DNA from: JADJPO01 sp963825645
Lineage (GTDB): Bacteria; Actinomycetota; Actinomycetes; Actinomycetales; Kineosporiaceae
Reading direction: 5' to 3'
DNA length: 64,000 bases
NCBI GenBank assembly: GCA_963825645.1
Contig: CAWGTT010000010.1
Location: forward strand, 248,001 to 312,000
Shown here: positions 25,231-34,278 of the stretch, in pieces
How positions within the stretch are numbered: position 1 is the first letter of the stretch
How the letters are laid out: each line of letters starts with the position of its first letter
Program-made: the position numbers and the translations under genes
Notes under the pieces: model-generated
The model's input: only the letters and a program-made list of their open reading frames with translations
Told to the model about the DNA's origin: nothing
Database searches by the model: none

Positions 25231-25494
25231 CGACCCCCGGTGCGGCAGGCCAGGCACCGTCCCGTCGGCCGACGGTGGCGTGTCGATGCCCGGCCGCCCG
25301 GGTCCGTTACCGGACGCCTCAGGGCAAGGCAGGTGAAGATTCTGCATCGTTACCGGTTTGACAGCAGACAAGGCCTTCTCCTGCGCCAGGTATGCCGATA
25401 GACCCTTCAGAATGGCCGAGTCACGCGCGATGGTCCTAGAACCCGGCGCGGAGGCGGACCCAACCAGATCTATCGAACAAGGTGGAGGCAGGAG

Positions 25495-27147
25495 ATGCGC
25501 ACGTCACGGCGCACGGTGAGGGCAGCGATTGTTGCCAGCGCCGCACTACTGGTCGTCGCGGGATGCTCGAGCGGCGACGACGGGGGATCGAGCGCCGGCG
25601 CCGCCGGCGGGAGCGGCGATGCGGCGATCGTCATCGACGGCGTCCAGCCCGAGAACCCGTTGGTGCCCGGCAACACCAACGAGACCGGCGGCGGCCGAGT
25701 GGTCCAGGCGCTGTACACCGGCCTGGTCGACTACAACCCCGACGACGCCTCGACCGAGTTGGCCGTGGCCAAGTCGGTCGAGACCACTGACTCCATGAAG
25801 TACACGGTCACGCTCAACGACGGGTGGACCTTCCACGACGGCACCCCGGTGAACGCCGACAGCTTCATCAACGCCTGGAACTGGGTCGCCTACGGCCCCA
25901 ACGGTGCGCTGAACTCCTACTTCATGGAGCCGATCGAGGGCTACGCCGACCTGCAGAGCGAGGACCCGGACGGCGAAGGGCCGAAGGAGGCCCCAGAACC
26001 GGTGGCCAAGGAGATGTCCGGGCTGAACAAGGTCGACGACCTGACCTTCGAGATCACCCTGTCCGCCCCGAACAGCGCCTTCGAGAGCGCGATCGGCTAT
26101 TCGGCGTTCAACCCGCTGCCGCAGTCGTTCTTCGACGCGGGCGACGACAAGACCGCATGGGGCAAGAGCCCGGTCGGCAACGGCCCGTTCAAGATCGTGT
26201 CCTGGACCGACAACCAGGAGATCAAGCTCACCCGCAACGACGACTACGCCGGTGAGAAGGCCAAGGTCAAGGACGTCACGATCAAGATCTACCAGGACGC
26301 CGACGCCGCCTACGCGGACCTGACCTCTGACAACCTGGACTTCCTGCAGCAGGTCCCGACCTCGGTGCTGGCCGGCGACACCTGGAAGAACGACCTGGGG
26401 GAGCGGGCCATCGACAAGCCGGTGCTCGTCGTCCAGACGTTCGTCACGCCGATCTACGCCGGCAAGCCGTACGACAGCGCCGACTTCCGGCACGCGCTGT
26501 CGATGGCGATCGACCGGGACACCATCACCAAGCAGATCTTCGAGGGCACCAGGACCCCGTCCAAGGGTTACAGCTCGCCGGCGGTCGAGGGCTACGAGGA
26601 GACCTGCGGCGAGTACTGCACGTTCGACCCGGCCAAGGCCAAGGAACTGCTGGCGAAGACCGGCTTCTCCGGCAAGGTCACCCTCAGCTACAACGCCGAC
26701 GGTGACCACAAGGCCTGGACTGAGGCGGTCTGCAACAGCATCAGCCAGTCCCTGGGCATCGAGTGCCAGGCGACTCCGGTGGCCACCTTCGCCGCGTTCC
26801 GGCAGGCAATCAACGCACGCAAGATGACCAGCCTGTTCCGCAGCGGGTGGCAGTACGACTACCCGCACATCGAGAACGGCCTGGTGCCGATCTACGCCAC
26901 CGGCGCCTCCTCGAACGACGGCGACTACAGCAACCCGGAGTTCGACGCCGCCCTGAAGAAGGCCGCTGAGGCTCCGCCGGAGGAGTCGCCGAAGCTGTTC
27001 GCCGAGGCGGAGAAGATCCTGGTCGAGGACATGCCGGCCATCCCACTGTGGACGGTCGCGCAGCAGTCCGGCATCTCGACCAAGGTCAAGACGGCCAAGG
27101 TCACGCCGTTCGGGTACCTGGACCTGAAGTCGGTCGAGGTCAACTGA
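25495..27147 (+). CDS. Peptide ABC transporter substrate-binding lipoprotein (SBP family 5)
   Basis: 550 residues. A lipoprotein signal peptide (RAAIVASAALLVVAGCSSGD; lipobox VAGC, Cys 24) anchors it to the membrane exterior. The mature protein has the family-5 pattern: GGRVVQALYTGLVDY, GWTFHDGTPVNADSFINAWN, then FRHALSMAIDRDTI and a C-terminal VEDMPAIPLWTVAQQSG. It captures oligopeptides for the permeases encoded downstream. GGCAGGAG precedes ATG 25495. A 16-bp perfect hairpin separates it from the permease genes, so it is probably made in excess over them. Confidence 0.95.
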   Translation: MRTSRRTVRAAIVASAALLVVAGCSSGDDGGSSAGAAGGSGDAAIVIDGVQPENPLVPGNTNETGGGRVVQALYTGLVDYNPDDASTELAVAKSVETTDSMKYTVTLNDGWTFHDGTPVNADSFINAWNWVAYGPNGALNSYFMEPIEGYADLQSEDPDGEGPKEAPEPVAKEMSGLNKVDDLTFEITLSAPNSAFESAIGYSAFNPLPQSFFDAGDDKTAWGKSPVGNGPFKIVSWTDNQEIKLTRNDDYAGEKAKVKDVTIKIYQDADAAYADLTSDNLDFLQQVPTSVLAGDTWKNDLGERAIDKPVLVVQTFVTPIYAGKPYDSADFRHALSMAIDRDTITKQIFEGTRTPSKGYSSPAVEGYEETCGEYCTFDPAKAKELLAKTGFSGKVTLSYNADGDHKAWTEAVCNSISQSLGIECQATPVATFAAFRQAINARKMTSLFRSGWQYDYPHIENGLVPIYATGASSNDGDYSNPEFDAALKKAAEAPPEESPKLFAEAEKILVEDMPAIPLWTVAQQSGISTKVKTAKVTPFGYLDLKSVEVN

Positions 27148-27201
27148 CGCCGTGAGCCGACCGGGTCAACCACCTGACACGGTTGGCCCGACTTCCTAGA
27201 A

Positions 27202-27243
27202 CTCGGCTGGCCCACCCGGGCATCATGGGGTGGGCCAGCCGAG
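27202..27243 (+). terminator. Intercistronic hairpin between binding-protein and permease genes
   Basis: Perfect 16-bp stem (27202-27217 with 27228-27243; core GGCTGGCCCACCC) and a 10-base loop, 55 bases after the binding-protein stop and 49 bases before the next start. No T run follows. It probably acts as a partial terminator or an RNA-stabilising hairpin that sets transporter stoichiometry. Confidence 0.75.
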
Positions 27244-27291
27244 CCTCAAGGGGAACTGGGCCCGTCCAGCGGGCTCGTCAGGAGGGCATCA

Positions 27292-28230
27292 ATGGGTAGG
27301 TATGTCATCCGACGCCTGCTGCAGCTGATCCCGGTCTTGATCGGCGCCACGTTCATCATCTACGTCCTGGTCTGGGCCGTGCCGGGCGACCCGTTCGCCG
27401 GCAAGTGCGGCGAACGGGCGTGTCCACAGTCCTACGTCGACGCGATGACCGCGAAGTTCAACCTGAACGACCCGCTCTTGGTGCAGTACGGCACGTACTT
27501 GTGGAACCTCGTCCATGGCGACCTCGGCACCAACTTCGCCGGGCAGAGCGTCACCGACCAGCTGCTCCGGACCTACCCCACCACGCTCAAGCTCGCTCTG
27601 GTCGCCATCGCCATCGAGGCACTGATCGGCATTACCGCCGGGGTGTTGACCGGCCTGCGCCGCGGGAGCTTCCTGGACAACCTGGTCCTGGTCTCGACCC
27701 TGCTGCTGATCGCGCTACCGGTGTTCGTCACCGGCTACGTGATGCGCGACCTGGTCGGCCCGAAGATCCTGCCTCTGCTGGGGATCAAGGTCGGCACCGT
27801 GTCGACCGGAGCCCCACTGCCTGAGCTGCTCCTTCCCGGTCTGGTGCTGGGCAGCCTGTCGATGGCCTATATCACCCGGCTCACTCGCGCAAGCATCGCC
27901 GAGAACCGGCGAGCCGACTACGTGCGAACGGCGATCGCCAAGGGGTTGCCCCGCCGCCGGGTCTCCGGCATCCACCTGCTGCGCAACTCGCTGATCCCGG
28001 TTGTGACCTTCCTGGGGACCGACCTCGGCGCGCTGATGGGCGGGGCCATCGTCACCGAGGGCATCTTCAATATCGATGGGATCGGCAACCTCGTCTTTCG
28101 CTCGGTCATCACCAAGCAGGGCTCCACGGTGACCGGCGTGGTGACCGTACTGGTACTGGTGTACCTGGTGATGAACCTGCTGGTCGACCTGCTCTACGCC
28201 GCCCTGGACCCGAGGATCCGCTATGAGTGA
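27292..28230 (+). CDS. Peptide ABC transporter permease, DppB/OppB type
   Basis: 312 residues with six membrane helices. Starts with the conserved MGRYVIRRLLQLIPVLIGAT and carries the ATPase-contact EAA loop (RADYVRTAIAKGLPRRRVSG) followed by the C-terminal helix pair ending DPRIRYE. It forms half of the membrane channel with the next gene. A two-Cys insertion (GKCGERACPQSY) at about residues 39-50 is typical of a subset of DppB proteins. GGAGGG lies upstream of ATG 27292; its end overlaps the next gene by eight bases. Confidence 0.95.
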   Translation: MGRYVIRRLLQLIPVLIGATFIIYVLVWAVPGDPFAGKCGERACPQSYVDAMTAKFNLNDPLLVQYGTYLWNLVHGDLGTNFAGQSVTDQLLRTYPTTLKLALVAIAIEALIGITAGVLTGLRRGSFLDNLVLVSTLLLIALPVFVTGYVMRDLVGPKILPLLGIKVGTVSTGAPLPELLLPGLVLGSLSMAYITRLTRASIAENRRADYVRTAIAKGLPRRRVSGIHLLRNSLIPVVTFLGTDLGALMGGAIVTEGIFNIDGIGNLVFRSVITKQGSTVTGVVTVLVLVYLVMNLLVDLLYAALDPRIRYE

Positions 28231-29200
28231 CACAGTCCGCGACCCCGAGCTGGAGAAGGGCACGCCGGTCGAGGGGCCCGGTGGACAGCTCGAGCCCGAC
28301 GACGTCGACCTCCTCCCCGAGGGCGCCGAGCGGGTCGGCAGTCTGGCCTCGGACGCCTGGCGCAGCCTGCGCCGCTCACCGATGTTCATCATCTCCACGG
28401 TGCTGATCCTGTTCTTCGTCGTGATGGCGATCGCCCCGGGACTGTTCACCGGTACCGACCCGCAGGCGGCCGACCTGACGAAGAGCCGACAGCCTCCATC
28501 GTCCGCGGCGTGGTTCGGCTACGACGTCCAGGGCAGCGACATCTACGCCCGAACCATCTACGGCGCCCGCGCCTCGATCGTCGTGGGCCTGCTGGCCACT
28601 CTCGGCACCGTCATACTCGGTTCAGCGCTCGGCATCTTCGCCGGCTACTACGGCCGGTGGACCGACTCCGTGCTCTCCCGATTCGGTGAGATCTTCATGG
28701 GGGTGCCGTTCTTCCTGGGCGCGATCGTCATCCTGACCACCTTTAACACCCCCGGGTCCGACACGAGCTCGACGTTCATCATGTTTCTGGTGATCGCCAC
28801 CCTGGTGGGGCTGAGCTGGCCGGTGTCCATGCGGATCATGCGCTCGGCGGTGATCTCGGCCAAAGCGGCGGACTACGTCTTGGCGGCCCGGGCACTCGGC
28901 GCGGGCGCGCCTCGGATCATCTTCCGGCACCTGTTGCCGAACACCCTGGCACCGGTGCTCGTCTACGCCACCCTGACCGTCGGCGCGTTCATCGGGGCGG
29001 AGGCCACCCTGTCCTACCTCGGCATCGGGCTCACCCCTCCGGTCATCTCCTGGGGTGTGGCGATCAGCGACGCCAAGAACTACATCCGGGTCTCCCCGCA
29101 CCTGCTGTTGTTCCCGGCCGGCTTCCTGACCACCACCGTGCTCGCCTTCGTGCTGCTCGGTGAGGCGGTCCGCGAGGCCCTCGACCCGAAGCTGCGCTGA
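28223..29200 (+). CDS. Peptide ABC transporter permease, DppC/OppC type
   Basis: 325 residues. A long acidic N-terminal tail (about 45 residues, EGPGGQLEPDDVDLLPEG) precedes the family start AWRSLRRSPMFIISTVLILF. The ABSPD-like segment, six helices and the EAA loop (ADYVLAARALGAGAPRIIFR) are present; it ends LGEAVREALDPKLR, typical of DppC. Second half of the channel. It starts inside the end of the dppB-type gene. Confidence 0.95.
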   Translation: MSDTVRDPELEKGTPVEGPGGQLEPDDVDLLPEGAERVGSLASDAWRSLRRSPMFIISTVLILFFVVMAIAPGLFTGTDPQAADLTKSRQPPSSAAWFGYDVQGSDIYARTIYGARASIVVGLLATLGTVILGSALGIFAGYYGRWTDSVLSRFGEIFMGVPFFLGAIVILTTFNTPGSDTSSTFIMFLVIATLVGLSWPVSMRIMRSAVISAKAADYVLAARALGAGAPRIIFRHLLPNTLAPVLVYATLTVGAFIGAEATLSYLGIGLTPPVISWGVAISDAKNYIRVSPHLLLFPAGFLTTTVLAFVLLGEAVREALDPKLR

Positions 29201-29210
29201 GGAGGCGGTC

Positions 29211-30254
29211 GTGCCCGAGACGCTGTCCGACATCCAGCCCGAGCCCGTGCGACGGGCACCGGCCGATCCCGGCCGGCTGCTGGAGGTCGAGGACCTGTAC
29301 GTCGAGTTCCGAACCGCGGACGGCGTGGCGAAGGTGATCAACGGGGTCACCTACCACGTCGATGCCGGCGAAACCCTCGCGGTACTGGGCGAGTCGGGGT
29401 CCGGCAAGAGCGTCACCGCCCAGGCGATCATGGGAATCCTCGACACCCCACCGGGATTCGTCACGGGTGGCTCGATCCGGTACCGGGGCAAGGACCTGCT
29501 CACCATGTCGAGCGAGGAACGGCGCAAGTTGCGCGGCGCAGCTATGGCGATGATCTTCCAAGACGCCCTGTCGGCGCTGAACCCGGTGTTCACCGTGGGC
29601 TTCCAGATCGGCGAGCAGTTCCGGGTCCGATCGGGGGCCAGCCGCAAGGAGGCCAAGAAGCAGGCCATCGAACTGCTCGACCTGGTCAAGATGCCGAATG
29701 CCAAGCAGCGGGTGAACGAGTACCCGCACCAGTTCTCCGGCGGCATGCGGCAGCGGGTCATGATTGCGATGTCGCTGGCCCTCGACCCCGAGCTGCTGAT
29801 CGCCGACGAGCCGACCACTGCGTTGGATGTCACTGTCCAAGCCCAGATCATGGACCTGCTGGCTGAGATCCAGGCCGAGCGGCACATGGGTCTGATCCTG
29901 ATCACCCACGACCTCGGTGTCGTGGCCGGCGTGGCCGACCGGACCGCCGTAATGTATGCGGGCCGTATCGTCGAGGAGGCCGGCGTCCTCGAGCTCTACG
30001 AGAAGCCGTGCCATCCCTACACGATGGCCCTGCTCGACTCGATCCCTCGCCTCGACCTCAAGGGCCAGGACCTGTACTCGATCAAGGGCCTGCCGCCCAA
30101 CCTGATGCGCATTCCGCCCGGCTGCCCGTTCCACCCCCGCTGCCCGCAGGCGCGTCCGGAACGCTGCGCCGACGAGGTGCCGCCGCTGCTCAGGCTGAGC
30201 TCCACCCGGGCCAGCGCCTGCCACTATGCCGGGGAGCTGTTCGACCGTGACTGA
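29211..30254 (+). CDS. Peptide ABC transporter ATP-binding protein, DppD/OppD type
   Basis: 347 residues from GTG 29211, with AGGAGG 5 bases upstream after the previous stop. Walker A GESGSGKSVTAQ, signature FSGGMRQRVMIAMSLA, Walker B LLIADEPTTALDVT, H-loop LILITHDLGVVAG. The C-terminal oligopeptide/dipeptide domain ends in a cysteine cluster (PPGCPFHPRCPQARPERC) that binds an Fe-S cluster or metal in some DppD proteins. It energises import with the next protein. Confidence 0.95.
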   Translation: MPETLSDIQPEPVRRAPADPGRLLEVEDLYVEFRTADGVAKVINGVTYHVDAGETLAVLGESGSGKSVTAQAIMGILDTPPGFVTGGSIRYRGKDLLTMSSEERRKLRGAAMAMIFQDALSALNPVFTVGFQIGEQFRVRSGASRKEAKKQAIELLDLVKMPNAKQRVNEYPHQFSGGMRQRVMIAMSLALDPELLIADEPTTALDVTVQAQIMDLLAEIQAERHMGLILITHDLGVVAGVADRTAVMYAGRIVEEAGVLELYEKPCHPYTMALLDSIPRLDLKGQDLYSIKGLPPNLMRIPPGCPFHPRCPQARPERCADEVPPLLRLSSTRASACHYAGELFDRD

Positions 30255-31311
30255 GATCGCCGAGCCGCCGTCGCCGTCCGCCTCGTCGTCGACCGAGCCG
30301 TCATCCTCGAGCGTCTCCGACGAGGTGATCCTCGAGGCCCGGGACGTGGTGAGGCACTACCCGATCACCCAGGGCATCGTGCTCCGGCGCGCCATCGGTT
30401 TCGTGAAGGCCGTCGACGGGGTCTCCTTCGACTTGCACAAGGGAGAGACCCTGGGCATCGTCGGTGAGTCCGGGTGCGGCAAGTCCACCCTGGGCCGGGT
30501 GGTGATGAACCTCGAGCCGGCCACCTCTGGCAGCGTGCGCTACAAGGGCCGGGACATCTACGCGCTTAACGCGTCTCAGACCCGCAGGCTGCGCCGGGAC
30601 ATCCAGCTGGTGATGCAGGATCCGTACTCCTCGCTGAACCCTCGGATGACCGTCGGCGATATCGTCGGCGAGCCGTTCGAGATCCACCCGGACGTCGCCC
30701 CCAAGGGAGAGCGACGTCGCAAGGTGCAGGATCTGCTCAGCGTGGTGGGTCTGAGCCCCGAACACATCAACCGCTACCCGCACCAGTTCTCCGGCGGCCA
30801 GCGGCAGCGGATCGGCATCGCCCGGGCGCTCGCACTGCGACCCGAGATCATCATCTGTGACGAGCCGGTGTCGGCGCTGGACGTGTCGATCCAGGCACAG
30901 GTGATGAACCTGCTCGAGAAGCTGCAGCGCGAGTTCGGGTTGTCCTACATCTTCATCGCCCACGACCTCTCGGTGGTCCGGCACATCAGCGACCGGGTCG
31001 GGGTGATGTACCTCGGCAAGCTGGTCGAGATCGGCACAGAGAACGAGATCTACTCCCGGCCCAGCCACCCGTACACCCAGGCGCTGCTGTCCGCGGTGCC
31101 GGTGCCGGACCCGGCCAAGCGGGCCAGCCGTGCCATCATCCGGCTCACCGGCGACGTGCCGAGCCCGGCCAACCCGCCGTCCGGGTGCCGGTTCCGCACC
31201 AGGTGCTGGAAGGCCCAGCAGAAGTGCGCCGACGAGGAGCCGGCGCTCATCGTCCGCGCCGGGAGCCACCCGTCGGCCTGCCACTTCGCCGAAGTGAGAG
31301 AAGTCGTCTGA
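30247..31311 (+). CDS. Peptide ABC transporter ATP-binding protein, DppF/OppF type
   Basis: 354 residues from GTG 30247, overlapping the previous gene by eight bases. A Ser/Pro-rich leader is followed by the nucleotide-binding domain: Walker A GESGCGKSTLG, signature FSGGQRQRIGIARALA, Walker B IICDEPVSALDVS, H-loop FIAHDLSVVRH. The C-terminal oligo_HPY domain has the cysteine set CRFRTRCWKAQQKC. Last gene of the five-gene importer. Confidence 0.95.
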   Translation: MTEIAEPPSPSASSSTEPSSSSVSDEVILEARDVVRHYPITQGIVLRRAIGFVKAVDGVSFDLHKGETLGIVGESGCGKSTLGRVVMNLEPATSGSVRYKGRDIYALNASQTRRLRRDIQLVMQDPYSSLNPRMTVGDIVGEPFEIHPDVAPKGERRRKVQDLLSVVGLSPEHINRYPHQFSGGQRQRIGIARALALRPEIIICDEPVSALDVSIQAQVMNLLEKLQREFGLSYIFIAHDLSVVRHISDRVGVMYLGKLVEIGTENEIYSRPSHPYTQALLSAVPVPDPAKRASRAIIRLTGDVPSPANPPSGCRFRTRCWKAQQKCADEEPALIVRAGSHPSACHFAEVREVV

Positions 31312-31629
31312 GACCGCGGTGTGCCGGACGGCGCGTCCGCGGATCGACGACCGGGTGGGCTGAGATCGGGCTGGCTAGTGTGGCGACCATCATCGTGCGC
31401 TGTGGTTGGCGGCGACCGGTCGGCCAGCGGCTGACCTCACACGGTTCGCGCCGAAATCCTTGCGAGGTGATGTCGCGGATTCGCGATGTCGCAATTCCGC
31501 GACATCACCGCGCACGATGGTCGACCTAGTGCCCTGGCGCTCGCGATCGCCGGGTGGTCAGGCGGCCGGCTGGGGCCACCCACACCTCACCCCGCACGAC
31601 CAAGCCGGTGATCATCCGAGGTCAGAGCA
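31312..31629. other. Intergenic region between convergent operons
   Basis: 318 bases with no gene. It separates the peptide importer (plus strand) from the rhomboid-ppiA pair (minus strand). Its main content is the 14-bp perfect hairpin at 31466-31509. Confidence 0.7.
31466..31509. terminator. Hairpin between convergent operons
   Basis: Arms 31466-31479 and 31496-31509 (core GGTGATGTCGCGGA) are perfect reverse complements around a 16-base loop; the loop repeats GATGTCGC, so alternative foldings exist. It lies between two convergent transcription units, a place where a bidirectional terminator is expected, but lacks a T run on either strand. Confidence 0.6.
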
Positions 31630-32526
31630 CTAGATCAAGCCAGTGGGCACGGTGGCGGCCTTGACGGCGATGAGGGCGAGCAGGAGGACGGCGACGCCGG
31701 CCAGGCCGACCGGGTGCCAGATCCGCCGCTTCTCAGGCGGGGTGTAGGCGATGACGGCGGCGGCCAACGCGCCGGTGAGGACGCCGCCGAGGTGGGCCTG
31801 CCAGGCGATGGACAGGCCCGGGATGAAGCCGATCACCGCGTTGATCAGGAGCAGCGCGACCAGGCCGCGGTTGTCCCGGCGCAACCTCTGGTGAATCACC
31901 ATGATCGCGCCCCACACGCCGAACACGGCACCTGAGGCCCCCACGACCGGGGTCCACCAGGACGACGAATCCACGCCCGGTATGGCGAGCAGGAACACTC
32001 CGACCGACCCACCGAGCGCGCTGAGCATGTAGAGCGCGGCGAACCGGGCCCGACCCAGCAGTTCCTCGAGGTAGGGGCCGCCCAACCAGAGCGCATACAT
32101 GTTGAACACGATGTGCAGCAGGAACGACGGCGAGTGCAGGAAGGCCGCGGTCAGCAGCCTCCATGGCTCGGTCAGGGTGAGCGCGGGCACGTACATCAGC
32201 CACCTGGTCACCAGGCTCTGAGGCACGAGCCACTGCGCGACGTAGGCCGCCACACAGATTCCGATGATCGTCTTGGTCACCGCGCCGGTCGACGCGGTGA
32301 CAACCTGGCCGCCGAAGGTGGTGCGCGCCGTCCGGACCGTCTTGGCCTGTTCCTTGACGCAGTCGACGCACTGGAACCCCACCGCAGCGGCACGCTGACA
32401 CTCGGGGCAGACGGGGCGCTCGCAGCGCTGGCAACGCACGTACGAGACCCGGTCTGGATGGCGCGGGCAGACCGGGACGGCGTCCACCGGGGCCGGCTCC
32501 CCGGGGGGCGTCGGTGGTGTGGTCAC
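31630..32526 (-). CDS. Rhomboid-family intramembrane serine protease with N-terminal zinc-finger
   Basis: 298 residues from GTG 32526. Residues 18-58 hold a B-box-like metal site (CPRHPDRVSYVRCQRCERPV, then CPECQRAAAVGFQCVDCV). Seven hydrophobic helices follow, with the rhomboid core: HIVFNMYALWLGG, catalytic Ser in VVGASGAVFGVWGA and the His partner in WQAHLGGVLTGA. It cleaves membrane protein helices; substrates unknown. It overlaps the ppiA stop by four bases and has this neighbourhood (ppiA, rhomboid, crgA) in many actinobacteria. Confidence 0.94.
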   Translation of the reverse strand: MTTPPTPPGEPAPVDAVPVCPRHPDRVSYVRCQRCERPVCPECQRAAAVGFQCVDCVKEQAKTVRTARTTFGGQVVTASTGAVTKTIIGICVAAYVAQWLVPQSLVTRWLMYVPALTLTEPWRLLTAAFLHSPSFLLHIVFNMYALWLGGPYLEELLGRARFAALYMLSALGGSVGVFLLAIPGVDSSSWWTPVVGASGAVFGVWGAIMVIHQRLRRDNRGLVALLLINAVIGFIPGLSIAWQAHLGGVLTGALAAAVIAYTPPEKRRIWHPVGLAGVAVLLLALIAVKAATVPTGLI

Positions 32527-33056
32527 CCGCGCTCAACGGTGACGCTGTCGATCACCACCGGGTCCAGCGGGCGGTCGGAACGGTCCGTCGCGGTGGTCGC
32601 GATCGCGTCGACCACCTCGCGACTGGCGCCGTCGGCCACCTCGCCGAAGATGGTGTGCTTGGCCTGCAGGTGAGGCGTGGGGCCGACCGTGATGAAGAAC
32701 TGGGACCCGTTGGTACCGCGGCCGTTACGCTTCCCGGCGTTGGCCATCGCCAGCAGGTAGGGCTTGGTGAATGCGAGCTCGGGGTGGATCTCGTCGTCGA
32801 AGTCGTATCCGGGACCGCCGGTACCGTTCCCGAGCGGGCAGCCACCCTGGATCATGAATCCAGTGATCACGCGGTGGAAGCCGAGACCGTCGTAGAAACG
32901 GTCGCTGCGCCGCTGGCCCGTCCTCGGGTCGGCCCATTCCCGGCCGCCTTCGGCCAGTTCCACGAAGTTCGCCACGGTCTTCGGGGCATGGTCCGGGAAC
33001 AGCTGGATCCGGATGTCGCCTCGGTTGGTATGCAGGGTGGCGTGCAGGTCGGTCAC
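32523..33056 (-). CDS. ppiA: Cyclophilin-type peptidyl-prolyl isomerase
   Basis: 177 residues from GTG 33056. Cyclophilin motifs: HTNRGDIRIQLFPDHAPKTV, FYDGLGFHRVITGFMIQGG (catalytic Arg), GTNGSQFFITVGPTPHLQAK and HTIFGEV. Cytoplasmic: no signal peptide. It speeds cis-trans isomerisation of prolyl bonds. The frame is open upstream of 33056 but the added part has no family match, and GAAGGGTCACCG-like sequence lies just before the GTG. Co-transcribed with the rhomboid gene by an overlap of four bases. Confidence 0.94.
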   Translation of the reverse strand: MTDLHATLHTNRGDIRIQLFPDHAPKTVANFVELAEGGREWADPRTGQRRSDRFYDGLGFHRVITGFMIQGGCPLGNGTGGPGYDFDDEIHPELAFTKPYLLAMANAGKRNGRGTNGSQFFITVGPTPHLQAKHTIFGEVADGASREVVDAIATTATDRSDRPLDPVVIDSVTVERG

Positions 33057-33333
33057 CGGTGACCCTTCCCTCTGTTGTCGTCTGTCGGCGTGGCGCCTGG
33101 TCGTCCTTGTGGAGCATCGACCGCCGTCATCTTCGCATGGCTGCCCGAACGCGTCGCTGGCGTGGGTGCCGCCCGAGGCTGTAGACCCTGGGTGGTGGCG
33201 CGGGAGCGCATCCCGGAACGGGGTTAGGGGTGTCGTGAGCACCCGAACGCGAGAGGATGGGGTCACGGCCCCTGCCAAGTGACCGATCATGTGCGCTGCC
33301 GGCCAAGAGGCAGCCCATCAGGAGGGATGCACG

Positions 33334-34278
33334 GTGAGGAAGAGGCAGAACAAGTCGGCGGAGACCCGGTTGGTGGACGATGCGCAGAGTGCAGTCGAAA
33401 AGGTGACGCCGTCGCTCGCCGCAACGGCTCAGACCGGCGCCGCGCACGCGCGGGAGCGTGGAGGGCACGTCGCCGACCATGCTGGCCACACCATCGAACA
33501 TGCCGCGCACCAGGCCCGTGAGCGCGCCGAGCAGGCTCGGGAGTGGGCCACACCTCTGGTTGAGCGCGGCATCAAGGCGGCCCAGCCCAAGGTCGAGGCC
33601 GGCAAGGAATGGATGGCGCCGAGGGTCGAGGCCGCAGCCCAGTCGATGACACCCGCCGTGGAGCGTGCCCGGGAGCGGATCATCGAGGACCTTGTCCCAC
33701 GGCTCGCGGAGGCTGCGGCTGCGGCCGCCTCGGCAGGGGCGGAGGCCGCGCAGTCGGCTGGCGAGGCGACGGGGGAGCGGCTGCAGACAGTGGCGGAACG
33801 GCTCGAGGAGACCGCATTGAGGCGCAGGAAACGGCGCCGTCGCAAGTTCCTGCTGTTCGCCATGCTGTCGGCCGCCGGTGCGGCCGGCGTGGCGGCGTGG
33901 CGACGCCGCCAGCAGGAGGACGACGACAGCTGGCACTCGCTGCCCACGGCCGTCTCCTCGCGCGGGGCGGTGTCGGCCGACGACAGCAGCGTCGCCGGAG
34001 CCGCCAGCGCAGCGGCGGCGACGTCCGGCTCGTTCGGCGATCTGGCTGGTGAGCAGCCCGCCGTGGAGGAGGGTGTGGAGCCCTCTCCGGAGGGACTGAC
34101 CGAGGCCGATGCCGAGGGTGACGCGGACGGCGGGGTGGCCGCTGACGCAGCCGACAGTCCGCAGACGAAGCCGGTACGCGCTCGGGCCAAGAAGGCCGCC
34201 AAGGATGAGCCGGGTGCGCAGGACGGGGCGGCTGCGGAGGCAGCGGCCCAGGGGGAGGCCCACGACCAGTCCTCATAG
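33334..34278 (+). CDS. Ala-rich helical protein with one membrane helix (DUF5324-like)
   Basis: 314 residues from GTG 33334, with AGGAGGG 7 bases upstream. The first 165 residues are long amphipathic helices rich in Ala, Glu and Arg (HARERGGHVADHAGHTIEHA, ERAEQAREWATPLVERGIKA). A basic patch (ALRRRKRRRRK) precedes a single membrane helix (FLLFAMLSAAGAAGVAAW), and an acidic, low-complexity tail follows with a basic RARAKKAAK island. This resembles the DUF5324-type proteins found in this chromosomal neighbourhood in other actinobacteria; function unknown. It is divergent from ppiA. Confidence 0.8.
   Translation: MRKRQNKSAETRLVDDAQSAVEKVTPSLAATAQTGAAHARERGGHVADHAGHTIEHAAHQARERAEQAREWATPLVERGIKAAQPKVEAGKEWMAPRVEAAAQSMTPAVERARERIIEDLVPRLAEAAAAAASAGAEAAQSAGEATGERLQTVAERLEETALRRRKRRRRKFLLFAMLSAAGAAGVAAWRRRQQEDDDSWHSLPTAVSSRGAVSADDSSVAGAASAAAATSGSFGDLAGEQPAVEEGVEPSPEGLTEADAEGDADGGVAADAADSPQTKPVRARAKKAAKDEPGAQDGAAAEAAAQGEAHDQSS

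Larger units (their letters stand above)
24657..25494. other. 838-bp interval between crgA and the peptide transporter
   Basis: No intact gene. It holds a minus-strand gene remnant (24727-24990), a 25-bp imperfect inverted repeat (25163-25230) and the leader of the transporter operon. Positions 25240-25480 show no frame with a recognisable domain; the promoter of the operon is presumably there. Confidence 0.6.
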
